Source of the DNA: Actinobacteria bacterium Ga0077541
GTDB lineage: Bacteria; Actinomycetota; Thermoleophilia; Miltoncostaeales; Miltoncostaeaceae
Reading direction: 5' to 3'
DNA length: 35,397 nucleotides
Assembly: GCA_001464995.1 (NCBI GenBank)
Contig: LNEQ01000217.1
Span: forward strand, 1-35,397
Under the pieces are notes generated by a model. That model was given only the letters and a program-made list of their open reading frames with translations, was not told where the DNA came from and searched no databases. Below are positions 25,729 to 34,978 of the stretch, one piece after another (the first letter of the stretch is position 1; each line of letters opens with the position of its first letter). The translations under genes and the position numbers were made by a program.

Positions 25729-26207
25729 GCGGCGCCCTGGCGGGCGGGACCCTGGCCGCCGTCGTCCTCGTGGGCCTCGTGGGCGGCGTCGTCCTCGCCT
25801 TCTCGGCCTTCGTGATGCCGGCGCTCGGGGCACTGCCGGCGGCGCGTGCGGTCGCGGCGATGCAGTCGGTCAACCGCGCCGCGGTGACCCCGCTGTTCAT
25901 GGGCGTCCTCTTCGGCGCCGCCGCGGTGTGCGCCGTGCTCGTCGCGGCCGGCGCCCGGGGGTGGGGGGAGCCGCACGCGGCGCGCCTGGTCGTGGGCGGC
26001 ACGGTCTACCTGGCGGGCGTCATCGCGCCGACCATCGCCTTCCACGTGCCGCGCAACGAGACCCTCGCGCGGATGGAGCCCGACGCGCCGGCCGCGGCGG
26101 CGGCCTGGGCGGCCTACCTGCGCCAGTGGACCCTGGGCAACCACGTGCGCACCGTCGCGGGCGCGGCCGCCGCGGCCGTGCTCGCCGACGCCCTGCGCGT
26201 CGGCTGA
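25725..26207 (+). CDS. DUF1772 (anthrone oxygenase-like) membrane protein
   Basis: This 160-residue integral membrane protein has four hydrophobic helices. The C-terminal part has the family pattern VPRNETLARM, then AAWAAYLRQWTLGNHVRTVAG, as in DUF1772 proteins related to anthrone oxygenases. GTG 25725 overlaps the NmrA-like stop by 4 bases, so the two are co-expressed. NmrA-like plus DUF1772 pairs occur elsewhere in actinobacteria, often under a nearby regulator. A redox or detoxification role is inferred, not shown. Confidence 0.8.
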   Translation: MSGALAGGTLAAVVLVGLVGGVVLAFSAFVMPALGALPAARAVAAMQSVNRAAVTPLFMGVLFGAAAVCAVLVAAGARGWGEPHAARLVVGGTVYLAGVIAPTIAFHVPRNETLARMEPDAPAAAAAWAAYLRQWTLGNHVRTVAGAAAAAVLADALRVG

Positions 26208-26217
26208 GGCCCCAGGG

Positions 26218-27069
26218 TCAGTCGAGGAACCGGCTCATCCGGCGGTCGCGGTAGATGCGGCCGCCGGTCTGGCATGCGGGGCAGTACACGAGGTCGTACT
26301 CGTTGAAGGCGACGTGCTCGAGCCGCGTGCCGCAGCGCAGGCAGGGCTCGCCGTGGTGCCCGTGCACCGCGGTCACGCGCGCCTCCTTGTTCGGCATCTC
26401 GGTGGTGATGCGCCCGCGGGCGCGCTCGAGGGCCTGCGTCAGCACCGCGTCCGCCGCCCGGACGAGGCGGGCCAGGGCGTCGTCGTCGAGCGAGCCGGCG
26501 CGCGTGAAGGGCGCGAGCCGGGCGGCCCACATGATGTCGCTGGCGTAGGCCCGGCCGATGCCGGCCACCCGGCGCCCGTCGCGCAGTGCCGTGTGCAGCA
26601 CGGCGCCGTCGCCCCCGAGCGCGGCCCGCCAGTCCTCCACGCCGAGCCCGATCGGCTCGGGGCCGAGCCGGGTGAGGGGGCGGTGGGCGGCCAGGCCGGC
26701 GTCGTCGAGCACGTGCACCGAGGCGCGGCGCGTCGACGACAGCTCGCGCAGGCGCAGGGCCCGCTCGCCCTCCAGGTCGATGTCGAGCGACGCGGTCCGG
26801 GCGGGACGGCCGGAGGGGGAGGGGGCGAGCGACAGGCGCCCGGCCTGCATCAGGTGGATCACCACGTGCAGCCCGCCGGCGACGTCGAGCCCGATCAGCT
26901 TGCCCCGCCGCCAGACGCGCTCGACCGGCTGCCCCGTGAGGGCCTCGAGCGGTGGCTCGGCCGTCTTCAGGGTGGCCGGGTGGTGCGCGCGCACGCCCGT
27001 CACGACGCGTCCGGCGAGGGCCGCGTCCAGGCCCTCGGCGAGGGCCTGGAGCTCGGGGAGCTCAGGCAC
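26218..27069 (-). CDS. Fpg/Nei-family DNA glycosylase
   Basis: This 283-residue protein has the MutM/Nei fold. The mature N-terminus PELPEL gives the catalytic Pro2 and Glu3, and K57 in RRGKLIG matches the conserved lysine. The helix-two-turn-helix region (LPLTRLGPEPIG, GRRVAGIGRAYASDIMWAARLAPFTRAG) contains the IGN-like motif as IGRAYASDI. The C-terminal zinc finger is CLRC...CPAC. The usual finger sequence with Arg (GRTT before CPxC) is replaced by NEYDLVY, so lesion specificity may differ from 8-oxoG enzymes. GTG 27069 is the start. It is divergent from deoC and convergent with the DUF1772 gene. Confidence 0.88.
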   Translation of the reverse strand: MPELPELQALAEGLDAALAGRVVTGVRAHHPATLKTAEPPLEALTGQPVERVWRRGKLIGLDVAGGLHVVIHLMQAGRLSLAPSPSGRPARTASLDIDLEGERALRLRELSSTRRASVHVLDDAGLAAHRPLTRLGPEPIGLGVEDWRAALGGDGAVLHTALRDGRRVAGIGRAYASDIMWAARLAPFTRAGSLDDDALARLVRAADAVLTQALERARGRITTEMPNKEARVTAVHGHHGEPCLRCGTRLEHVAFNEYDLVYCPACQTGGRIYRDRRMSRFLD

Positions 27070-27091
27070 GGGCGCCGGTGGGAGGCGTCGC

Positions 27092-27097
27092 TATACT
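27092..27097 (+). promoter_or_regulatory. Candidate -10 box upstream of the mini-ORF and deoC
   Basis: TATACT is the best -10 hexamer in the window (5 of 6 positions of TATAAT). It lies 7 bases before the ATG at 27105 of a 10-codon open frame, so a leaderless mRNA would begin at that ATG. No clear -35 element is seen. Confidence 0.55.
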
Positions 27098-27104
27098 CGC
27101 CCCG

Positions 27105-27137
27105 ATGAGCCTCACGCCACGCCCCGCGCGCTCCTGA
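27105..27137 (+). CDS. 10-codon leader ORF coupled to deoC
   Basis: The short frame encodes MSLTPRPARS and ends TGA at 27135-27137. The A of the stop is also the first base of the deoC ATG. With a -10 box 7 bases before the first ATG, this would be a leaderless mini-ORF whose termination hands ribosomes to deoC, which has no Shine-Dalgarno sequence of its own. It contains no Trp or His codons, so a classical trp or his attenuator is unlikely. Translation is inferred only. Confidence 0.45.
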   Translation: MSLTPRPARS

Positions 27138-27841
27138 TGCGGGCCGAGGATCTCACCAAGACGCTCGACCTGACCCTCCTGGCGCCCGACACGACCGCCG
27201 AGGACGTCGAGCGCGCCTGCGCCGCGGCCCGTGAGCACCACTTCGCCGCGCTGTGCTCGTACCCGCGGTTCGTGCCGCAGATGTCCGAGCTGTTGCGCGG
27301 CTGCGACGTGAAGACGTGCGCGGTGATCGACTTCCCGGGGGGCGCATCCTCCCCCCTCGAGCGGGCCCAGGAAGCTGACCGCGCGGTCGCCGAGGGCGCC
27401 GACGAGCTCGATGTGGTCATGAATTACCGGGCGATGCTCGCGGGCGACTTCAAGGGGGTTCGTGACGATCTCGTGCGTGTCGTGCGGGCGGTTCGCGGCC
27501 GGGCGGCCAACGACGCCCGCGGGGACGTCCTGGTGAAGGTCATCATCGAGGCGCCGCTGCTGAACGACAAGGTGAAGAGGCTGGCCTGCAAGATCGTGGT
27601 CGACTCGGGGGCGGACTTCGCCAAGACGTGCACCGGCACCGGCGGCACGATGGCGACCGTGCACGACGTCGAGCTGATGCGCGACGCGCTGCCCGAGGGC
27701 GTGGGCGTGAAGGCCTCGGGCGGAGTGCGCAGCCTCGAGACGGTGCAGGCCATGATCGGCGCCGGCGCGGCGCGCGTCGGCACGTCCGCGGCGGTGGCCG
27801 TGATGGAGGAGCTGGCGGCGCAGAACGGGACCCCGGCCTGA
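27137..27841 (+). CDS. deoC: Deoxyribose-phosphate aldolase
   Basis: This 234-residue class I aldolase matches DeoC (DERA), which cleaves 2-deoxyribose 5-phosphate to glyceraldehyde 3-phosphate and acetaldehyde. Catalytic residues are D92 (ELDVVMNY), the Schiff-base lysine K163 (ADFAKTCTG), and the second lysine K192 (GVKASGGVR). The start [17 protein letters not shown] is standard. ATG 27137 is chosen because it gives the family N-terminus and overlaps the mini-ORF stop. It overlaps hisIE by one base (TGATG), so it seems to lead the hisIE-trp operon. Confidence 0.95.
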   Translation: MRAEDLTKTLDLTLLAPDTTAEDVERACAAAREHHFAALCSYPRFVPQMSELLRGCDVKTCAVIDFPGGASSPLERAQEADRAVAEGADELDVVMNYRAMLAGDFKGVRDDLVRVVRAVRGRAANDARGDVLVKVIIEAPLLNDKVKRLACKIVVDSGADFAKTCTGTGGTMATVHDVELMRDALPEGVGVKASGGVRSLETVQAMIGAGAARVGTSAAVAVMEELAAQNGTPA

Positions 27842-28476
27842 TGGCCCCCGCCGAGGTGCTCGACCGGGTGCGCTTCAACGCCGACGGGCTCGTCCCGGCC
27901 GTGGTGCAGGACGCCGGCGACGGGCGCGTGCTGACGCAGGCCTGGATGAACCGCGAGTCGCTCGAGCGCACGCTCGACCGCGGCGAGACCTGGTTCTGGA
28001 GCCGCTCGCGCCAGGAGCTGTGGCACAAGGGCGCGACGAGCGGCAACACCCAGGCGGTGCGCTCGGTGAGCCTCGACTGCGACGGCGACGCGATCCTGGT
28101 GCTGGTGGACCAGACCGGCGTGGCCTGCCACACGGGCGCGGCCACCTGCTTCCACGACCCGCTCGGCGAGCCGACCGCGATCGAGCCGTTCGCGGCGCTC
28201 ACCGACCTGGAGCGCACCATCGCCGACCGCGCCGCCGCCGCCGACCCCGAGTCGTCGTACACGGCCCGGCTGCTGGCGAAGGGCATCGACACGGTCTGCA
28301 AGAAGGTGGGCGAGGAGGCGACCGAGGTGGCGATCGCCGCGAAGGGCCGCGAGCACGACCAGGTCGTCTACGAGAGCGCCGACCTGCTGTTCCACCTCGC
28401 CGTCCTCTGGAGGGCAAGCGGGGTGAGCCTGGACGAGGTGGCGGCGGAGCTCGCTTCACGCCGCTCGCCCCGGTGA
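27841..28476 (+). CDS. hisIE: Bifunctional phosphoribosyl-AMP cyclohydrolase / phosphoribosyl-ATP pyrophosphatase
   Basis: This 211-residue fusion performs steps 2 and 3 of histidine synthesis. The HisI half (residues 1-~115) contains [52 protein letters not shown], with the zinc and magnesium ligands. The HisE half (from ~120) has [49 protein letters not shown]. Other his genes are not in the window. It is translationally coupled to deoC upstream (1-base overlap) and trpE downstream (4-base overlap). Confidence 0.95.
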   Translation: MAPAEVLDRVRFNADGLVPAVVQDAGDGRVLTQAWMNRESLERTLDRGETWFWSRSRQELWHKGATSGNTQAVRSVSLDCDGDAILVLVDQTGVACHTGAATCFHDPLGEPTAIEPFAALTDLERTIADRAAAADPESSYTARLLAKGIDTVCKKVGEEATEVAIAAKGREHDQVVYESADLLFHLAVLWRASGVSLDEVAAELASRRSPR

Positions 28477-30002
28477 CCCGGCTCCGCCTGGAGGCGCCCG
28501 CCGGCCGCAGCGGGCAGCTGGAGGTCTCGCCGGGCATCGAGGCGGTGCGCGCGATGGTGGGCGTGCACGGGCAGGTGCCGCTGGCGCACACCTACATCGC
28601 CGACTGCGAGACGCCGGTCAGCGCCTTCCTGAAGCTGCGCGATGGCGGCCCGGCCTTCCTGCTCGAGTCGGTCGAGCACGGTCGCCTCGGGCGGCACTCG
28701 ATGATCGGGGTGCGGCCCCAGGGGCTGATCCACGGCGCCGGAGGGGCGCTCACGGTGACCGACGACCAGGGCGAGACCCGCGCCCTCGACGCGTCCGACC
28801 CCTTCGGCGCCGTGGAGGACGTCGTCCGCGCGATCGGGATGGCGCCGCCCTCCGAGGACCTGTCCTTCTGGGGCGGGGCGGTCGGCTTCTTCGGCTACGA
28901 CCTGGTGCGCACGGTCGAGCACCTGCCCGGTCAGCCCGACGACGACCTCGGCATCCCGGATCTCGTCGCCATGATCACGGGCCCGGTCGTGATCTTCGAC
29001 CACCTCCGGCGCTCGCTCACGATCGTCGCGCCCTGCCGTCTCGACCCCGGCGGCGACGTCGAGGCCGCCTACTGGCGCACCGTGGCGACGCTGTCCGACC
29101 TCAAGGGCCGCCTCTCGGGGCCGGTGCCGCACCGCGCCGCCCGCGCCGGCGAAGCGACCCTCGGCCCGGTGACCAGCAACGTCACCCGCGAGCGCTTCGA
29201 GGAGTCGGTCGAGCGGGCGCGGGAGTACATCTTCGCCGGGGACGCCTTCCAGGTCGTCCCGTCCCAGCGCTTCTCGGCGCCCATGGACCTCGATCCGTTC
29301 GCGGTCTACCGCGGCCTGCGCACGGTCAACCCGTCGCCCTACATGTACTTCCTCGAGACCGACGACGTCACCCTGGTGGGATCCTCGCCCGAGATGCTCG
29401 TGAAGGTGGAGGACGGCCTCGTCGAGATGCACCCGATCGCGGGCAGCCGCCCGCGCGGGGACACCGAGGAGGAGGACGACCGCCTCTGCGAGGAGCTGCT
29501 CGCCGACCCCAAGGAGCGGGCCGAGCACGTGATGCTGGTCGACCTCGGCCGCAACGACGTGGGGCGCGTCTCGGAGATCGGCACGGTACACGTCACCGAG
29601 CTGATGGACGTGCGCCGCTACAGCCACGTGATGCACATCGAGAGCTCGGTGGTGGGGCGGCTGGCCGAGGGGCGCCGGGCCTCCGACGCGCTGCGCGCGA
29701 TCTTCCCGGCCGGGACCCTGTCGGGCGCGCCGAAGGTGCGGGCGATGGAGATCATCGACGAGCTCGAGACCACCAAGCGCGGCCCCTACGGCGGCGCGGT
29801 CGGCTGGCTCGGCTGGGACGGCGGGCTCGACACCTGCATCACCATCCGCACCATCGTCTGCAAGGACGGGGTGGCGCACGTGCAGGCCGGCGCGGGCATC
29901 GTCGCCGACTCGGTGCCCGCGACCGAGTACGAGGAGACCCAGAACAAGGCCGCCGCGCTCTTCCGCGCGATCGAGGTGGCGGCCGGGCAGGCCGACTGGT
30001 GA
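28473..30002 (+). CDS. trpE: Anthranilate synthase component I
   Basis: This 509-residue protein converts chorismate and ammonia to anthranilate in the first tryptophan-specific step. The feedback-binding motif LLES is in [18 protein letters not shown] near residue ~63. The chorismate-binding core has [76 protein letters not shown] and [12 protein letters not shown] 28473 overlaps the hisIE stop. It couples to trpG, its glutaminase partner, by a 4-base overlap. The retained LLES suggests tryptophan inhibition. Confidence 0.95.
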   Translation: MTRLRLEAPAGRSGQLEVSPGIEAVRAMVGVHGQVPLAHTYIADCETPVSAFLKLRDGGPAFLLESVEHGRLGRHSMIGVRPQGLIHGAGGALTVTDDQGETRALDASDPFGAVEDVVRAIGMAPPSEDLSFWGGAVGFFGYDLVRTVEHLPGQPDDDLGIPDLVAMITGPVVIFDHLRRSLTIVAPCRLDPGGDVEAAYWRTVATLSDLKGRLSGPVPHRAARAGEATLGPVTSNVTRERFEESVERAREYIFAGDAFQVVPSQRFSAPMDLDPFAVYRGLRTVNPSPYMYFLETDDVTLVGSSPEMLVKVEDGLVEMHPIAGSRPRGDTEEEDDRLCEELLADPKERAEHVMLVDLGRNDVGRVSEIGTVHVTELMDVRRYSHVMHIESSVVGRLAEGRRASDALRAIFPAGTLSGAPKVRAMEIIDELETTKRGPYGGAVGWLGWDGGLDTCITIRTIVCKDGVAHVQAGAGIVADSVPATEYEETQNKAAALFRAIEVAAGQADW

Positions 30003-30592
30003 GCGCGTCCGCCGCGACCACCCGGGTCGTCCTGATCGACAACTACGACAGCTTCACCTACAACCTGGTCCAGTACCTGGGCGAGCTGGGTGCCGAGGTG
30101 CTCGTCCACCGCCACGACGCGATCGACGTGGCCGGCATCGCCGCGCTGCGGCCGACGCACCTGGTGGTGTCGCCGGGACCGAAGACGCCCGACGAGGCCG
30201 GCATCTCGGTGGAGGCGATCCGCGAGCTGGCGGGCACGGTGCCGATCTTCGGCGTCTGCCTGGGCCACCAGGCCATCGGCCAGGCCTTCGGCGGCACCAT
30301 CGTGCGGGGCCGCGAGCCCGTGCACGGCAAGACCAGCCAGATCCACCACGACGGCCGGTCGGTGTTCGCGGGGCTCGACAACCCGATGGTCGCCACGCGC
30401 TACCACTCGCTCGTCATCGAGCCGTCGCTCGCCCCGGACCTGGAGCGCACCGCGTGGTGCGACGACGACGTGGTGATGGGCGTGCGCCACCGCCACTTGC
30501 CCGTCGAGGGCGTGCAGTTCCACCCCGAGTCGATCCTCACCGGGTCGGGGCGCGCGCTGCTGGCCAACTTCCTCACGATCACCGCCCCATGA
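29999..30592 (+). CDS. trpG: Anthranilate synthase glutamine amidotransferase component
   Basis: This 197-residue class I amidotransferase supplies ammonia to TrpE. It has IDNYDSFTYNLVQYLGELG, the catalytic C87 in GVCLGHQAIGQAFGG, and the His/Glu pair in GVQFHPESILT. It could also serve para-aminobenzoate synthase (as PabA) since such subunits are often shared. GTG 29999 lies in the trpE stop codon. Confidence 0.94.
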   Translation: MSASAATTRVVLIDNYDSFTYNLVQYLGELGAEVLVHRHDAIDVAGIAALRPTHLVVSPGPKTPDEAGISVEAIRELAGTVPIFGVCLGHQAIGQAFGGTIVRGREPVHGKTSQIHHDGRSVFAGLDNPMVATRYHSLVIEPSLAPDLERTAWCDDDVVMGVRHRHLPVEGVQFHPESILTGSGRALLANFLTITAP

Positions 30593-30614
30593 CCCGAGCC
30601 ACGAGGATCGCGCG

Positions 30615-31655
<1,041 letters not shown>

Positions 31656-31668
31656 GCTGGCGCCCAGC

Positions 31669-32445
31669 ATGCCGACCTTCCTCGAGACCGTCGTCGAGCG
31701 CACCCAGGCATCACTGGAGGCCCGCAAGCGCGAGGTGCCCGCCGCCGAGCTGGAGAGCCGGCTGGGGCCGGCGCGCCGCGGCCGCCCCTTCTCGGAGGCC
31801 CTGATCGCCGAGGGCATCTCGTTGATCGCCGAGATGAAGCGGGCCAGCCCGTCGCGTGGGCCGATCCGCCCGGGCGCGAGCGTCACCGAGGTGGTGCAGG
31901 CCTACCAGCAGGCCGGGGCCCGCGCGGTCTCGGTGCTCACCGAGGGCAACTGGTTCGGCGGCAGTCTCGACGACCTGGTCGAGGCGCGCGGCGCGTGCGA
32001 GCTGCCGCTGCTGCGCAAGGACTTCGTGGTCGACGAGTACCAGCTGCTCGAGGCGCGCGCCGCGGGCGCCGACGCCACCCTGTTGATCGTGGCGGCCCTC
32101 GACCAGGATCGGCTCCACCACCTGATGGGCGTCGCATCCGACCTGGGCATGGACTGCCTGGTGGAGGTGCACGACGAGGACGAGGTGCGGCGGGCCGTGG
32201 ACGCGGGCGCCGAGGTGATCGGCATCAACAACCGCAACCTCCACAGCCTGGAGGTCGACCTCGGCACGACCTTCGAGCTGCTGGCCGATGTGCCCGCCGG
32301 CACCGTGGTGGTGGCCGAGTCGGGCATCACGCGCGCCGAGGACGTGGAGCACCTGGAGAAGGCGGGGGTCGATGCGATCCTGGTGGGGGAGGCCCTGATG
32401 CGGGCCGACGACCCGGTGCGCGCGGTGCGGGAGCTGCTGGGCTGA
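31669..32445 (+). CDS. trpC: Indole-3-glycerol phosphate synthase
   Basis: This 258-residue (beta/alpha)8 enzyme closes the indole ring in tryptophan synthesis. Conserved motifs are LIAEMKRASPSRGPIR with the catalytic lysine, VSVLTEGNWFGGS, LLRKDFVVDEYQLLEARAAGADATLLI, GINNRNLHSLEVDL, VVAESGIT and ILVGEALM. ATG 31669 gives the standard N-terminus. trpB and trpA are not downstream; the next gene is a cell-wall hydrolase, so the rest of the trp pathway (and trpF) must be elsewhere. Confidence 0.95.
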   Translation: MPTFLETVVERTQASLEARKREVPAAELESRLGPARRGRPFSEALIAEGISLIAEMKRASPSRGPIRPGASVTEVVQAYQQAGARAVSVLTEGNWFGGSLDDLVEARGACELPLLRKDFVVDEYQLLEARAAGADATLLIVAALDQDRLHHLMGVASDLGMDCLVEVHDEDEVRRAVDAGAEVIGINNRNLHSLEVDLGTTFELLADVPAGTVVVAESGITRAEDVEHLEKAGVDAILVGEALMRADDPVRAVRELLG

Positions 32446-32501
32446 GACCACGGCCCGGCGCGCGGCTCAAGGGGCCGCTGCCCCCGGCCGATGCGCACGG
32501 C

Positions 32502-33140
32502 GTGAGCGTCGATTCCGTCTCGGGCCTGGCGAGCGCGCTGGCCCGCATCCGCGAGATCACGGGCGGGCTCGCCCCGGCCGCAGCCGCCTCGACCACGACC
32601 ACGGCCACGGCCACCGGGTCGCAGGGCGCGTCCGACTTCGCCGCCGCGCTCTCGGGTGCCCGCACCGCGGCCGCCCCGGCCTCCGCCGCGGCGTCCACAC
32701 CCGGCGCCCCGGTCACGGGCGCCCAGCTCGACGCCTGGATCGCGCGCAAGAACCCCGATTCGCCGATGATCGGCATGGGCGAGGTGTTCGTGCGCGAAGG
32801 GGAGGCCAACGGCATCGACCCGCGCGCCCTGGCGGCCATCGCCCGCGCCGAGAGCTCGCTGGGCTCCGATCCCGGCGCTCGCGCCCGTCACAACGCCTTC
32901 GGATGGGGTCCGCACCAGACCTTCGCCAGCTGGGAGGACAACATCGCCACCGTCGCACGCGGCCTGCGCAAGGGCTATCTCGACGACGGCCTGACGACGC
33001 TGGCCCAGATCCAGGGCCGCTACGCGCCTCTCGGGGTCTCCAACGACCCGACCAACCTGAACTCCAACTGGCTGCGCAACACCACCATCCTGTACGCCGA
33101 GCTCGGCGGCGATCCGAACGGGTCGGTCGCCCTCCGCTGA
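32502..33140 (+). CDS. Glucosaminidase/lytic-transglycosylase-like peptidoglycan hydrolase
   Basis: This 212-residue protein starts SVDSVSGLASALARIREIT, has an Ala/Thr-rich linker (residues ~25-75), and ends in a glucosaminidase-like catalytic domain. This runs NPDSPMIGMGEVFVREGEANGIDPRALAAIARAESSLGSDPGARARHNAFGWGPHQTFASWEDNIATVARGL, then YAPLGVSNDPTNLNSNWLRNTTILYAELGG. The likely catalytic Glu is in RAESSLGS. The short helical N-terminus recalls flagellar or cell-wall-associated transglycosylases in this lineage, but no signal peptide is visible, so the export route is unclear. GTG 32502 is chosen as the first reasonable start after trpC. It is 56 bases after trpC. Confidence 0.82.
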   Translation: MSVDSVSGLASALARIREITGGLAPAAAASTTTTATATGSQGASDFAAALSGARTAAAPASAAASTPGAPVTGAQLDAWIARKNPDSPMIGMGEVFVREGEANGIDPRALAAIARAESSLGSDPGARARHNAFGWGPHQTFASWEDNIATVARGLRKGYLDDGLTTLAQIQGRYAPLGVSNDPTNLNSNWLRNTTILYAELGGDPNGSVALR

Positions 33141-33151
33141 TCCCGCGGACC

Positions 33152-33185
33152 GGAGGGAACCTCGTCACTGGAGGTTCACCCCTCC
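33152..33185. terminator. Hairpin between the wall hydrolase gene and the next ORF
   Basis: GAACCTC 33157-33163 pairs perfectly with GAGGTTC 33171-33177 around a 7-base loop. After a 3-base bulge, GGAGG 33152-33156 pairs with CCTCC 33181-33185. It lies 12-45 bases after the hydrolase stop and just before the next ORF, so it could terminate the first gene or structure the start region of the second. No T-tract follows. Confidence 0.45.
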
Positions 33186-33204
33186 CGAGGGCGAATATGG
33201 ACGG

Positions 33205-33750
33205 GTGCGACGCCGCCGCCGATACGAGGTCGTCGTTGAGGGGCTGTCAGGACAGGCGGCGTCCCAGCGCAGCGTGATCTCCGACCACCGCTCCGAGGCC
33301 GAGGCCCGGGAGAACGCCGCCCTCGAGCGCGCGCGCCTCGAGGTCATCTACGGCGACGGGGCCCGCTCCTGGCGGATCCTCGTGATGCGCGAGGACGAGG
33401 TCATCACCATCGAGACCCCCCACGGGGGCGAGGAGCCCCGGCGCCGCTCGGCCGAGCGCGCGCCGCGCGCGCGGATCGAGGACGCGACACCGGCGCCGCC
33501 GCCGGTCGCTCCCGACCCCGACCCGGTGCCCGAGGAGGTCCCCGCGTCCGCGGCGGCCGCGCCCCCGGAGCCCGCCTCCGGTGAGCCGGAGCCCGCCGCC
33601 GGCGGCCCCGACGAGCCCCCCGGCCCGGCCGACCGGCCCGGGCGGGTCCCCGACTGGCTGATCGCCCGGGTGGAGCAGTCGATCGCCCGCCAGCGCGAGC
33701 GCACCTACGGCCCCGAGACCCGAGACGAGGACGACGACCCCGGCCGCTGA
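33205..33750 (+). CDS. Hypothetical protein with Pro/Ala/Glu-rich linker
   Basis: This 181-residue protein is not recognised. It starts MRRRRRYEVVVEGLSGQAASQRSVISDHRSEAEARENAALERARLEVIYGDGARSWRILVMREDEVITIETP, a small alpha/beta domain of ~75 residues, followed by a disordered Pro/Ala/Glu-rich part. It ends with a helix (PDWLIARVEQSIARQRERTYGPETRDEDDD). No signal peptide or membrane segment is present. Codon use matches its neighbours, and start GTG 33205 lies 6 bases after a GAATAT sequence, so a leaderless start is possible but weakly supported. Confidence 0.6.
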   Translation: MRRRRRYEVVVEGLSGQAASQRSVISDHRSEAEARENAALERARLEVIYGDGARSWRILVMREDEVITIETPHGGEEPRRRSAERAPRARIEDATPAPPPVAPDPDPVPEEVPASAAAAPPEPASGEPEPAAGGPDEPPGPADRPGRVPDWLIARVEQSIARQRERTYGPETRDEDDDPGR

Positions 33751-33815
33751 GCCTCCGGGGACGGTACGTCCGTCCCGGGCCGCCGGACGGTCCGGGGTGG
33801 CGGCCCGCTCCCCGC

Positions 33816-33821
33816 TACTCT
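33816..33821 (+). promoter_or_regulatory. Candidate -10 box for leaderless tlpA-like gene
   Basis: TACTCT lies 6 bases before GTG 33828, with GCTA context as for holA, lepA and deoC. No ribosome binding site intervenes except GGGG next to the GTG. Confidence 0.45.
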
Positions 33822-33827
33822 GACGGG

Positions 33828-34475
33828 GTGGACGCTCCCGAGGACACCTCCGCCGGCGCCCCGGCCGCGGGCGGGGACGGCGAGAACCCCCGCTGGGACC
33901 GCCGGCGCACGATCGGCGCCGTGGTCGGCGGCGTCCTCGTGCTCGGCGTCGTGGTGCTCCTGGTCGTCGGCCTGCTGAACAAGGATCTCGGCACCTCGAT
34001 CCAGGACGCGCTGGCGCAGGGCGAGCGTCCCGACGCGCCCGAGCTCACGCTGCCGGTGCTGGTGGCCGCCGACGGCATCGGGCCCGAGGGCGCCGAGGTC
34101 TCGACGGCCGACCTCGGCGACCGCATCGTGGTGCTCAACTTCTGGGCCTCCTGGTGCGCGCCCTGCGAGGCCGAGGCGCCGGTGCTCGAGGAGGTCGCCG
34201 AGCGCTATCGCGAGGGCGGCGAGGTCGTCGTCGTCGGCGTGGACGTGCAGGACCTCCGCGAGAGGGCGCTCGAGTTCATCGAGACCACCGGCGTGACCTT
34301 CGCGTCGCTGCGCGACGGCACCGACGGCGCCCAGCGCGCCTTCGAGGTCCCGGCGCTGCCGGAGACCTTCGTCATCGACACCGAGGGGGGGATCGCCCTC
34401 AAGGTCGCCGGGCAGCTGACCAGCCCCGAGCAGCTGACCACCGCGATCGAGCAGCTCCGCGCGGAGGGCTCGTGA
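33828..34475 (+). CDS. TlpA/ResA-family thiol-disulfide oxidoreductase
   Basis: This 215-residue membrane-anchored thioredoxin-like protein has a soluble N-terminal tail, one membrane helix (~residues 28-50), and an extracytoplasmic thioredoxin fold. The active site is NFWASW-C110-AP-C113, and the cis-Pro loop is ALPETFVID. Such proteins (ResA, CcmG) keep apocytochrome c cysteines reduced for heme attachment. It starts at GTG 33828 and overlaps the ccmH-like gene by 4 bases, which fits cytochrome c maturation. Confidence 0.9.
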   Translation: MDAPEDTSAGAPAAGGDGENPRWDRRRTIGAVVGGVLVLGVVVLLVVGLLNKDLGTSIQDALAQGERPDAPELTLPVLVAADGIGPEGAEVSTADLGDRIVVLNFWASWCAPCEAEAPVLEEVAERYREGGEVVVVGVDVQDLRERALEFIETTGVTFASLRDGTDGAQRAFEVPALPETFVIDTEGGIALKVAGQLTSPEQLTTAIEQLRAEGS

Positions 34476-34912
34476 TCCGGCGCGCCGCCGCCATCGCGAT
34501 GATCTGCCTGCTGGCGCTGCCCGGTCTCGCTCTCGGGCTCACCGTGGGCGAGGTGGCCCGCGAGGTGCGCTGCCCCACGTGCAACACGCCGCTCGACGTC
34601 TCCAACGCGCCCGTCGCCCAGGACATGAAGGTCTACATCTCCGAGCGCATCGACGCCGGCTGGGACAAGGAGCGCATCATCGACGGCCTGGTCGACGAGT
34701 TCGGGCCCCAGGTGCTCGCCACGCCGCCCAAGTCCGGCTTCGACCTGATCGCCTGGGTCGTCCCAGCGCTGGTCGTCGCCGCCGGCCTCGCGGCGATCCC
34801 CTTCATCACCCGCCGCTGGGCGCGTCGCCCCCATGCGGAGGCCGCGGCGCCGCCGGCGCTCAGCGACGAGGACCGTCGCCGCCTCGACGAGGAGCTCGGC
34901 CCGCCGATCTGA
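34472..34912 (+). CDS. ccmH: CcmH-family cytochrome c maturation protein
   Basis: This 146-residue protein has a signal peptide (residues 1-~23), then the redox motif EVR-C34-PT-C37-NTPLDVSNAPVAQDMK, equivalent to the LRCxxC site of CcmH that reduces apocytochrome. The helical bundle DMKVYISERIDAGWDKERIIDGLVDEFGPQVL follows, then a C-terminal membrane helix (LIAWVVPALVVAAGLAAIPF). Other ccm genes (ccmF) are not in the window. GTG 34472 lies in the tlpA-like stop. Confidence 0.92.
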   Translation: MIRRAAAIAMICLLALPGLALGLTVGEVAREVRCPTCNTPLDVSNAPVAQDMKVYISERIDAGWDKERIIDGLVDEFGPQVLATPPKSGFDLIAWVVPALVVAAGLAAIPFITRRWARRPHAEAAAPPALSDEDRRRLDEELGPPI

Positions 34913-34965
34913 CCCACCCGCTTCACTTCGGTCGCCGGGCGGTCGATATCCCACGTGAGCGAGGC

Positions 34966-34971
34966 AGGAGG
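34966..34971 (+). promoter_or_regulatory. Ribosome binding site deciding the start of the last gene
   Basis: AGGAGG lies 7 bases before GTG 34979. It is a near-consensus Shine-Dalgarno sequence and selects this GTG over the in-frame GTG at 34955. Confidence 0.75.
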
Positions 34972-34978
34972 CCTTCGA

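Noticed and set aside
27061-27137. A trp or his attenuator leader peptide upstream of deoC-hisIE-trp
   Set aside because: The short ORF has no Trp or His codons and no competing terminator hairpin is visible.
32446-32501. A strong terminator between trpC and the wall hydrolase gene
   Set aside because: Only a weak 6-bp GGCCC/GGGCC pairing with a long loop is present; too little to call.
34921-34960. A sigma-28-like flagellar promoter before the GAF-like gene
   Set aside because: GTCGATAT loosely resembles the -10 of such promoters, but no -35 match at the right distance was found.
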